Shown here one piece after another: positions 33,838-40,850 of a stretch of 53,268 nt of DNA. Position 1 is the first letter of the stretch; each line of letters begins with the position of its first letter. Origin of the DNA: JAVVEH01 sp032251435. GTDB taxonomy: Bacteria > Verrucomicrobiota > Lentisphaeria > Oligosphaerales > MVZH01. A program made the translations under genes and the position numbers. The stretch is from NCBI GenBank assembly GCA_032251435.1, contig JAVVEH010000029.1, positions 1 through 53,268 of the forward strand. Reading direction: 5' to 3'. The notes beneath the pieces are model-generated. The model did no database searches, was not told the DNA's origin, and saw only the letters and a program-made list of their open reading frames with translations.

Positions 33838-34725
33838 ATGTTGACTGATAACATTCTTGACTTGATCGGAAACACCCCGTTGATAAAGTTGCGGGATGAG
33901 CCCATTTACGCCAAAGCCGAATTCCTGAATCCGGGCGGCAGCGTGAAGGATCGGGTGGCCTTGGCCATGCTTGAAGGGGCGGAGAGGGATGGCCATTTAA
34001 AACCGGATTCGGTGATTATCGAACCCACCTCGGGCAATACCGGCATTGGACTGTCCCTGGTGGGGCGGATGAAGGGGTACAGGGTCATCATCGTCATGCC
34101 CGAAAACATGAGCGAGGAGCGGAAAAAACTGATTCAGGCGCTTGGCGCCGAATTGATTCTCACACCGGCGGCGGAAAGCATTGAAGGGGCGGTTAAAAAA
34201 GCCCGGGAGCTGGCCGCGGCCAATCCCCGGGCGTTCATGCCCAATCAGTTTGGAAATCCGGATAATCCCCGCGTTCATTACGAGCAAACCGCCGTGGAAC
34301 TCTGGCGCCAGACCGGTGGAGACATCGAATGTTTCGTCGCCGGTGTCGGCAGCGGCGGCACCCTCCAGGGAGTTGGAAAATTCCTGAAAGAGCACAAACC
34401 CGATGTGAAAATTGTGGCGGTGGAGCCTAAAAATGTCTCCGCCCTGCTGGGACATGAACCCGGCCTGCATCAAATTCAGGGCATCGGGGACGGCTTTATT
34501 CCGGATATTCTCGACACATCATTGGTCGATGAAATCATCGAAGTCACCGATGAGGACGCCATCGCCACCACCCGCCAATTGGGACGCGATGACGGCTTGC
34601 TGGTGGGCATCTCCTCCGGGGCCAATGTGTGGGCGGCCCGCCAACTGGTGGCTGAACACGGGTTCTCCGTGGCGACAATCCTGCCCGACCGCGCCGAACG
34701 CTATTTCAGCACCGCGCTGATGTAG
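33838..34725 (+). CDS. cysK: cysteine synthase (O-acetylserine sulfhydrylase)
   Basis: 295 residues of the fold-type II PLP family. NPGGSVKDRVAL carries the PLP-binding Lys, EPTSGNTGIGL is the substrate loop, GVGSGGTLQGVG binds the cofactor phosphate, and IQGIGDGFIP and GISSGANVWAA are typical of CysK. It makes L-cysteine from O-acetylserine and sulfide. It starts 9 bp after guaA on the same strand, so probably co-transcribed. Slightly shorter than typical (about 310) but no motif is missing; CysM-type specificity is not excluded. Confidence 0.95.
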   Translation: MLTDNILDLIGNTPLIKLRDEPIYAKAEFLNPGGSVKDRVALAMLEGAERDGHLKPDSVIIEPTSGNTGIGLSLVGRMKGYRVIIVMPENMSEERKKLIQALGAELILTPAAESIEGAVKKARELAAANPRAFMPNQFGNPDNPRVHYEQTAVELWRQTGGDIECFVAGVGSGGTLQGVGKFLKEHKPDVKIVAVEPKNVSALLGHEPGLHQIQGIGDGFIPDILDTSLVDEIIEVTDEDAIATTRQLGRDDGLLVGISSGANVWAARQLVAEHGFSVATILPDRAERYFSTALM

Positions 34726-34878
34726 GGATGACGGCTGTTGAATCCCCCCGTCACATCTATGTAAAATCAGAGCGTGCCGTCTTTAGCCCGCCACAAATAG
34801 AGCGGGGACTTTAATCATGAACAATGCCTTTACTGTTTCTTTTATGTACAATTGAATAATATCAATGACGATCAAACA

Positions 34879-35013
34879 ATGAACAGGTTGCAGTCGCTTC
34901 AAAACGACATGGCCGGGTTTCACAGCATACGCGTGAATGACCAATGGCGAGTTGTCTTCCAGTGGCTGGGCGGCGTTGCACACAATGTCTCGGTTGTTGA
35001 TTACCACGACTGA
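34879..35013 (+). pseudogene. higB: HigB toxin, N-terminal half lost
   Basis: Forty-four codons (ATG 34879) encode MNRLQSLQNDMAGFHSIRVN and DQWRVVFQW...VSVVDYHD, matching the C-terminal half of HigB, a RelE-like ribosome-dependent mRNA interferase (family pattern NRLEAL..G....SIRINDQWRI.F.W....D..VVDYH). The first ~45 residues of the family are missing and no upstream frame supplies them. The catalytic fold is therefore broken. The stop lies directly before the higA ribosome-binding site. Confidence 0.75.
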
Positions 35014-35027
35014 AGGAGTCGCAGACA

Positions 35028-35315
35028 ATGATACCGAAAAACCGCATACCCACCTCGCCGGGTGAAATCCTGGCAGAAGAGTTTCTCAGACCTCTGGGCA
35101 TCACACAGACGGCTCTTGCCCTGCACATAGCCGTCCCGGTCCGGCGGATCAATGAGATTGTACGGGGCAGGCGTGCAGTCAGCCCTGAGACTGCTCAATT
35201 GCTGGCTGCAGCTCTGGGGACCACTGCTCAGTTCTGGATGAATGCCCAGACAAGTTACGACCTCGCGACCCATCGCATCCGGGTTGCCGTCGAGCCACTC
35301 GTGCATGCAGTATAG
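35028..35315 (+). CDS. higA: HigA family XRE antitoxin
   Basis: 95 residues, complete. The start is set by AAGGAG (35013-35018) nine bases upstream. The HigA signature TSPGEILAEEFLRPLGITQTAL is followed by the helix-turn-helix (LALHIAVPVRRINEIVRGRR) and the family tail FWMNAQTSYDLATHRI. Normally it binds HigB and represses the operon. With higB truncated it is an orphan antitoxin that may still act as a regulator or neutralise other HigB toxins. Confidence 0.93.
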   Translation: MIPKNRIPTSPGEILAEEFLRPLGITQTALALHIAVPVRRINEIVRGRRAVSPETAQLLAAALGTTAQFWMNAQTSYDLATHRIRVAVEPLVHAV

Positions 35316-35410
35316 CCCCGGCCCGAACCACCCAGTGGACACGGACCTGGAAAACCGCCGCCGCCTTCGGCTATGGCAGTCTTCCCTGCCAGTCACCAGC
35401 ACGTTCGGCA

Positions 35411-35439
35411 TTGACAAGTGCATACAAGCCTTGTATATT
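35411..35439 (+). promoter_or_regulatory. consensus promoter with operator for the CopG-PIN operon
   Basis: TTGACA (35411-35416), a 17-nt spacer and TATATT (35434-35439) form a near-ideal sigma70 promoter. The perfect palindrome ATACAAG-C-CTTGTAT (35422-35436) occupies the spacer and overlaps the -10 box, the classic place for an antitoxin operator. A strong Shine-Dalgarno CGGAGG (35453-35458) precedes the ATG at 35467 by eight bases. Confidence 0.75.
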
Positions 35440-35466
35440 TCTTCCACTTAAACGGAGGCAAATACC

Positions 35467-35718
35467 ATGGCTGCAACAACTGTAAATATTTCATTTCAGG
35501 CAGAATTGCTTGCGGAGATTGATGCAGAAGCCAGGCGGGAATCACGTAGCCGGTCAGAACTTCTTCGAGAAGCTGCTCGCGCTTACGTGGATCGTCAGCG
35601 GCGCTGGGACTCAGTTTTCCAGCTAGGCGATGCGGTCACCCGTAGAGCAAACCTTAATGAGGCGGATATCGAAGAGGAGATTTCCGCATCACGTCGTCAA
35701 CGCCTCAATCAGCGATGA
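35467..35718 (+). CDS. CopG-type ribbon-helix-helix antitoxin
   Basis: 83 residues. VNISFQAELLAEIDAEARRE followed by SRSRSELLREAARAYVDRQ is a ribbon-helix-helix DNA-binding domain; the tail (NEADIEEEISASRRQRL) is the likely toxin-binding region. It overlaps the PIN toxin gene by 4 nt. It likely represses its own operon at the palindrome 35422-35436. Confidence 0.92.
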   Translation: MAATTVNISFQAELLAEIDAEARRESRSRSELLREAARAYVDRQRRWDSVFQLGDAVTRRANLNEADIEEEISASRRQRLNQR

Positions 35719-36128
35719 GGATCGTTTGTGACACGAATGTGATTTTGTCCGGGGTACTGTTTGGCGGTCACTGCCGGACAATCCTGCGTCTTGTCAGTGA
35801 GGGGCGTCTCGAAGGTTTCACTTCCACCGCATTGCTGGCTGAGCTTGAAGGGGTGCTTTTGCGCCCCAAGTTCCGTCTGACGGTCAGAGAAATCGAAGCC
35901 ATCCTCGACCTTGTTCGCCAGACTTTTGTTCTGGTTCTGCCCAGGGAGACGGTTGCGGTCGTCGCGGATGATCCTGATGATGATGCCGTCCTGGAAGCCG
36001 CCATTGCCGCAGATGCGGAGGTGGTCGTGTCCGGTGACAAACATCTACTTGATCTGGGAACATTCCGGGACAAGCGCATTATCCCTCCAGCATCTCTGAT
36101 CAAAGAAATGAGCGGCCAACAAGCCTAA
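35715..36128 (+). CDS. PIN-domain toxin (putative TA PIN_3 family)
   Basis: 137 residues. The PIN nuclease fold is marked by RIVCDTNVILSGVLFGG (first Asp), a central LLAELEGVLLRPKF (Glu) and the C-terminal ADDPDDDAVLEAAIAADAEV with VVSGDKHLLDL (acidic metal ligands). All expected acidic residues are present, so it should be an active endoribonuclease, probably VapC-like, held by the upstream CopG antitoxin. Confidence 0.92.
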   Translation: MRIVCDTNVILSGVLFGGHCRTILRLVSEGRLEGFTSTALLAELEGVLLRPKFRLTVREIEAILDLVRQTFVLVLPRETVAVVADDPDDDAVLEAAIAADAEVVVSGDKHLLDLGTFRDKRIIPPASLIKEMSGQQA

Positions 36129-36279
36129 TGCACTGGATGCTCACACCTCGTCCAAATGTTCTCGCGCTCGAGCACGGATCAGACGAAGTGCGAGACAAGG
36201 GTTGTTCAGCCATCCCATGGGACGGCTGTGACAAAAAATTTTAACTGGGAGGTTGGCGACTCATGCCACAGGCCTGAAG

Positions 36280-36957
36280 ATGCGGACAAGCGTGTTATCC
36301 ATACCACAGGTGAGAGGCCCCCTTCGCGACGGGCTGGATTGGGCGGCGGATCCGTGGCGTGAATCAGCGCCTCAGTCGATGGACTTTGTTTTACCGCAGA
36401 CGCACGCCTTTCGCCCGACAGTCCAGTTTAAACTAGCCAGAGACGAGACCTGTGTCGCGGTGTTGTTCCGGGTTCAAGATCAATTTGTGCGAAGCGTCTG
36501 CCGGGAGGTCAACGGTCCGGTGTGTCAGGACAGTTGTGTGGAGTGGTTCGTCCAGCCCGTGCCCGGCAAGGGATACTTTAATTTTGAAGTCAACGCCGGT
36601 GGCTGTCCGCATATCTCGTATGTGGAGGACCCGCGGCGGCTCCCGGACGGGGGGTTGAAAAAACGCCGCTTTCCCACCCCCGCGGAGACCGCGGGAGTGC
36701 GGGTGCTGACATCATTGCCGGCAACTGTGGAACCGGAAATTCAGACACCGGTCACCTGGCTGGCGCTGATTGTGGTTCCTTTCGCCTTTTTTGAGCTGTT
36801 CACCGGACGGGTGGAGACATCCCCCGGAACGATCTGGCGGGCCAATTTTCACACGTGCGCCGATCACACATCCCACCCGCGCTGGCTGAGTTGGAATCCC
36901 GTTGGCGAACACAATTTTCACCGCCCCGAAGATTTTGGGGACGTGTGTTTTGAATAG
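36280..36957 (+). CDS. CBM9-like carbohydrate-binding domain protein
   Basis: About 225 residues from the ATG at 36280 (TTG 36253 is also possible). The family pattern is visible: FRPTVQFKLARDETCVAVLFRVQD, DSCVEWFVQPVPGKGYFNFEVNAGG, and the ending THPRWLSWNP-like SHPRWLSWNPVGEHNFHRPEDFG. No signal peptide, so location is unclear. Stand-alone CBM9-like proteins of this type are frequent in PVC and Bacteroidota genomes; the ligand is unknown. A 57-bp segment of the gene is duplicated just downstream. Confidence 0.8.
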   Translation: MRTSVLSIPQVRGPLRDGLDWAADPWRESAPQSMDFVLPQTHAFRPTVQFKLARDETCVAVLFRVQDQFVRSVCREVNGPVCQDSCVEWFVQPVPGKGYFNFEVNAGGCPHISYVEDPRRLPDGGLKKRRFPTPAETAGVRVLTSLPATVEPEIQTPVTWLALIVVPFAFFELFTGRVETSPGTIWRANFHTCADHTSHPRWLSWNPVGEHNFHRPEDFGDVCFE

Positions 36958-36982
36958 CCTCACGGCTTCCCGGCCTTCGCCA

Positions 36983-37039
36983 CTTTCCCACCCCCGCGGA
37001 GACCGCGGGAGCGCGGGTGCTGACATCATTGCCGGCAAC
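36983..37039. repeat. 57-bp duplicate of an internal CBM9-gene segment
   Basis: Matches 36669-36725 with a single substitution (T36698/C37012). The repeat contains the 7-bp hairpin CCCGCGG-AGA-CCGCGGG. It begins 26 bp after the CBM9 stop. No gene is seen between here and 37191. Confidence 0.85.
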
Positions 37040-37191
37040 GTTTGTCGACGTTGTCAACGCCTTGCGAAAACCGCGTGCCGCGAAGAGGAACAACAAGGCC
37101 GGAAAGCCAATGCCTAAAAGAAACATGAAAATGGCCGCGCCTGGTCCGGTGGATCGATCCAGCGCGTCGCTTCTCCTGATTTTTGGCTCTG

Positions 37192-37473
37192 TCATGGCGC
37201 TTGTTGAACCGCCGCTTCCAACCTCCGGTTGCGCTGGTAGAGGACGATGTCGATTCTGACCATCAGGGCATTCAACACGTACAGACAGATCACCCAATCC
37301 AGGTCATTAATGAGTTTATGAACGATACCGGCAAGGTAGCCGATTAAAACCACGTAAAGGAAAATGACGCTTTTCCCGCCCGTCTGCCGGCTGCGGTAGG
37401 ATTTGAGGATGGACAGAGGCCAGGCGGCGCCAAAACAAATCAGCATGATCACTTCAAAAATAGTCTGTGTCAT
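37192..37473 (-). CDS. small PQ-loop-like membrane protein
   Basis: 93 residues with three TM segments (about 5-20, 36-54, 60-80). The sequence FGAAWPLSILKSYRSRQTGGKS, then LIGYLAGIVHKLI and LDWVICLYVLNALMVRIDIVLY, matches the short three-helix PQ-loop proteins widespread in bacteria, related to SemiSWEET; WP in helix 1 is the PQ-equivalent. These work as dimers and may move small solutes; the substrate is unknown. It overlaps the upstream hydrolase gene by 4 nt. Confidence 0.75.
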   Translation of the reverse strand: MTQTIFEVIMLICFGAAWPLSILKSYRSRQTGGKSVIFLYVVLIGYLAGIVHKLINDLDWVICLYVLNALMVRIDIVLYQRNRRLEAAVQQAP

Positions 37474-39191
37474 CGCATGTCTTTATTGTTAGAAAATTGC
37501 GTGTTAAGCCAGTCACAGGTGTGAGTGATCACGGCGGTTTCCCAGTCCAGGGAATAAAAGCTGTGGTTCGCTTCCGGAATCACGTGGGACTGAACATCCC
37601 GCCGGTTGTTTCGGCAAAAGGTCTCGTAATTGCGTCCCGCCAGCTCGGTGTCGGGATCATTCCCCCCATAGACAAATAACAACGGGCCTTTGAAACCGGC
37701 GAATTGTTTGAGAATGGTCGTTTCCCGGGCCGCTTCCTCGGCCGACCGGGTCTCATGGGTCAACACGGCTTTGCGGACGGACGCGGTGTCCACCTTGCCG
37801 GTGATGATTTTTTTCCACGTGGCGGGCCGCAGGAGTTTACGGGCGTACGTTTTAAGCGCGTTCCCGGTTTTTTTGCGGTTGGTGGACGCCTCGCGGATAG
37901 ACCCTAGACCTTCAGCGGACCACAAGGCCAGTCCCGCCACGCGGGAATCAGCCACGGCGGCGGCAATCGCCACCTTGGCGCCGGAACAGATGCCCAGAAG
38001 TACCACCGTCCGGACACCGACTTTGGAAACCAGATAATCAATCCCCGCCCGGGCATCCTCACTCATGGTGTCAATGCCGTATGTTCCGCCGTCGGCGTCA
38101 CTTTCTCCCCGGCCGCGGAAATCCAGGCGCAGGCAGGTCACCCCCAAATCCGCTAATTGGCGGGCGGTTTTGACAAACATGCGGTGGGGGCCTAAGCGTC
38201 CCCCCGACCAGCCATGGCAGAAAACAACCCCGACCCCGCTGTCCGGCGCCGTTTGAGGACGGTGTAATATCCCCCGCAGGCTTTCCCCCTGGCTGGCGAT
38301 TCGCACAGGCTGCTCAGAAGAGGCTTCCGGGCTGGTGAGCTGGGTGCCATCAAGTGCCGGGGCCGTGCGGACGGCAGGTGAGGGGGGCGCTGGATCTTTC
38401 GTCAACGCCGCGACAGTTCCGGTGATCAGTTCGGAGCAGTCGATCTGGCCGATTTGATTCCAAAACGCCTGCATTTTATAGGTGTGAGTGGTCACAGGGC
38501 CGCACGCTTTCAAGGCTTCGGCCAGGGCCGCCAAGGGGGCGGAAGCACGTCCTGACGGGCCAATGGCGAAGGTGTCAGCGGCGGCGAGGGCCAGGCCCGC
38601 GGAGTCCGCGGCCAGATTCACCGCGGCGATTTCTTGAAACTGCCGGGCGGTGAGTGGATAGCCATCCAAATCGACGGTGCGGCCGGCGGTCAACTCCGCG
38701 ACCAGCGCGTCCCGGTCAGCGCGGGCGGCGCCAAAGGTCAGCATTTCCTTCATGAGTTTTTTGCGCAATTCTCCGAGCAGATAATCCTCCCCGGCGATCA
38801 CCGGCTCCCAAAGAAGAAGCCGATCACCGGTTTGGCGCGTGTTTAACGCGGGGACCGCGCCGAAACGCAAGCCGAAGACGATGACTGGCGGCCCGGGAAA
38901 TTGGGTTGTCAACCAGTGCCGGGCGGTTTGGGTGTCCGTCAGCCAGTCGGTGAGCGCGTACTCGGCGAAATCGCCTGAACTGTCCCCAGTGCCGCGGTAG
39001 TCAAAGCGCAAGGCGGCGACACCTTGAGCGGTCAGGGCCCGGGCCAACTGAGTTAACGGGAGGGCGGCTGTTTTCCGCTCCTCAAACAAGGGGGGGCAGA
39101 TCAGGCAAAGCCGGGTCACCGGGCCATCCGGAATAAAGAGATGGCCGTTTAACCAGCCGTCATCAAGAGACATTGAAACAGGTGATTCCAC
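37470..39191 (-). CDS. fused exosortase-system-associated hydrolases (type 2 + type 1)
   Basis: 573 residues with two alpha/beta-hydrolase domains. Domain 1 (about 1-260) has CLICPPLFEERK, ALRFDYRGTGDSSGDF and FGLRFGAVPAL, where Arg replaces the nucleophile Ser, as in exosortase-A-associated hydrolase 2. A Pro/Ala linker (about 265-295) follows. Domain 2 (about 295-565) has GVGVVFCHGWSGGRLGPH, CLRLDFRGRGESDADGG, LGICSGAKVAIAAA with a Cys/Ser nucleophile elbow, and the end His in EANHSFYS, as in hydrolase 1. These are normally separate genes in exosortase/EPS clusters; their enzymatic role is not known. The fusion is clear from an uninterrupted frame. PEP-CTERM genes in the window fit an exosortase system. 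Confidence 0.8.
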   Translation of the reverse strand: MESPVSMSLDDGWLNGHLFIPDGPVTRLCLICPPLFEERKTAALPLTQLARALTAQGVAALRFDYRGTGDSSGDFAEYALTDWLTDTQTARHWLTTQFPGPPVIVFGLRFGAVPALNTRQTGDRLLLWEPVIAGEDYLLGELRKKLMKEMLTFGAARADRDALVAELTAGRTVDLDGYPLTARQFQEIAAVNLAADSAGLALAAADTFAIGPSGRASAPLAALAEALKACGPVTTHTYKMQAFWNQIGQIDCSELITGTVAALTKDPAPPSPAVRTAPALDGTQLTSPEASSEQPVRIASQGESLRGILHRPQTAPDSGVGVVFCHGWSGGRLGPHRMFVKTARQLADLGVTCLRLDFRGRGESDADGGTYGIDTMSEDARAGIDYLVSKVGVRTVVLLGICSGAKVAIAAAVADSRVAGLALWSAEGLGSIREASTNRKKTGNALKTYARKLLRPATWKKIITGKVDTASVRKAVLTHETRSAEEAARETTILKQFAGFKGPLLFVYGGNDPDTELAGRNYETFCRNNRRDVQSHVIPEANHSFYSLDWETAVITHTCDWLNTQFSNNKDMR

Positions 39192-39427
39192 GTTTAAAGA
39201 AGCCCTTTCAACGCTTCAACATCTTTCAGGAATGTGGCCGGATCATTATCGTGAACACATCGTGAAAAAATCCGCCCGCGGCTTAATTGGCGAAATGTCA
39301 TTGAAACTAAACCGGAAAAAAGCATGTCATAACCCGCTAACGAGGTGGCGTGTGGTATTCCGTGGGGGCGGAAATATATTTCTTGAAGTGACTAACTTAA
39401 TCTCTTAACTGGCGGAGACAATGATTT

Positions 39428-40243
39428 ATGCGGTTTTGCCTATCCATGTTTTCTTTGGCTTTATTTTCCCTCATGCCTGTCAGAGCCGCGGATGATGTGG
39501 AACCGAAAGACTGGCCGGCGGCGGACTTTCTGGCGGCGGCCCGGCAACCGTTTTTAACCCGCGCCTGGGGCCGGTTCAGCGGGACAGTCCAGTATAAAAG
39601 TGGCAAAGAAACAGTCAAAGCGGATCTGACCTTGGCTGTTTTGATGCGGGCGGATGTCCTGCGCGCCCAGTTTGTGTTAAATAACGTGGATGTGTATGAT
39701 GTGATTCAGGCCTACGCCGAGGACGGCATGTCCAATGTGCGGGTGACCATGCCCGAAACCGTAACCACCACACCCATTCACGAATTGGGCGTGGCGGTCG
39801 AGGACATCACATTCTCATTTTTGTATTGGGATTTTGTGGAGGAATTGGACTCTCAGCGGGTGCGCGGGCAGCGCTGCCGAGTGCTTAAATTGCGGAATCC
39901 GCAGACGTTGGCGACCGCCGTGGTTTCTTTCGCCGAAAAATATGTCGGTCCCCTGCGTGTCGAATTTTTTAACGCGGATGGAGATCAGACACGCAAACTG
40001 GAATTCACTGATTTTGAACGGGAAGGAGAGTTGTACTACGTCAAAGGCGCGCAATTGCGGGGAGACGGCTGGAAAACCCAAGTCAAATTCAAAACCGCCG
40101 AACTCGCGGAGTCCGCGAAAAAAGCCCCGCCGGCGGATTTATTTTTACCGCAGGCTCAAGAGAAACCGGCTGACCCAGCACCAGCACCCAAACCCGTCGA
40201 TAGTGGCCCCGTTCCTCAAGAAAAGCCTGCGGACCAGCCGTGA
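39428..40243 (+). CDS. exported LolA-like (outer-membrane lipoprotein-sorting-type) protein
   Basis: 271 residues. Signal peptide FCLSMFSLALFSLMPVRAA, cleavage near AADD. The core alternates beta strands: WGRFSGTVQYKSGKE, VKADLTLAVLMRADVL, FSFLYWDFVEELDSQRVRGQ, CRVLKLRNP, LRVEFFNADGDQTRKLEF and RGDGWKTQVKFKTAE, the pattern of LolA-like domains that carry lipid-linked cargo. The last 40 residues are a Pro/Lys/Ala-rich tail. Function in lipoprotein handling is inferred. Single gene. Confidence 0.65.
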   Translation: MRFCLSMFSLALFSLMPVRAADDVEPKDWPAADFLAAARQPFLTRAWGRFSGTVQYKSGKETVKADLTLAVLMRADVLRAQFVLNNVDVYDVIQAYAEDGMSNVRVTMPETVTTTPIHELGVAVEDITFSFLYWDFVEELDSQRVRGQRCRVLKLRNPQTLATAVVSFAEKYVGPLRVEFFNADGDQTRKLEFTDFEREGELYYVKGAQLRGDGWKTQVKFKTAELAESAKKAPPADLFLPQAQEKPADPAPAPKPVDSGPVPQEKPADQP

Positions 40244-40303
40244 CCACGGGGATGGAAAATCATTTTTTCTCGCCCACCCGCGGGACCGGGGTAAGGCTTC
40301 TTC

Positions 40304-40621
40304 TCAGGCTTGATGGTACCCAGACGGCTCCTCATTTTCCTTCCGCTGCCGCCGGCCTTCTTTGGCCAGGACTTCCACGTAGAACGACTGTAGCCCCCGC
40401 TCTTCAACGGCACCGATCAGCTTGGGAAGCTCGGTCATGTGGACGGCTTCCGCCTCGGCTTCGGTCGCCCCGAACTTGCAGTCAAAGTCCCAAAAATCCA
40501 CACCCTCGGGCAATTCTTTCCGGCGCTCCCGCTTGATGTATTTTCTGACATCGTTGATCGCCGCCTCCACCAGCCGGGCGGACTTAATTTTCGGATGAAC
40601 CAAGCTAAATGTTTTTTTCAT
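40304..40621 (-). CDS. DUF6172-type small conserved protein
   Basis: 105 residues: MKKTFSLVHPKIKSARLVEA, IKRERRKELPEGVDFWDFDCKFG, a central acidic helix and FYVEVLAKEGRRQRK. The RERRK-x-LPEGVDFWDFDC stretch is the hallmark of this small conserved family, of unknown function. Cytoplasmic, single gene. Confidence 0.8.
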   Translation of the reverse strand: MKKTFSLVHPKIKSARLVEAAINDVRKYIKRERRKELPEGVDFWDFDCKFGATEAEAEAVHMTELPKLIGAVEERGLQSFYVEVLAKEGRRQRKENEEPSGYHQA

Positions 40622-40850
40622 GTTTTTCCTGATCAGTTGGGAGGTTGTGGAAATTGGGCGCTCACCTTCGTCCTTTCTTTACCGGAGATATTTTTACCTA
40701 CGGGGAAAACATGGTGTCCCAAGTGCGTGTCTGGATCATCCGGACCGTTGGTAAGCATGACGTGTGGGTCACGGGAACTCTGCATCTGACGTTGTCATGC
40801 GGCATGGACTTATGCTCTCGAATTGTAGAGCAGTTTAATTCAATTGTCAT

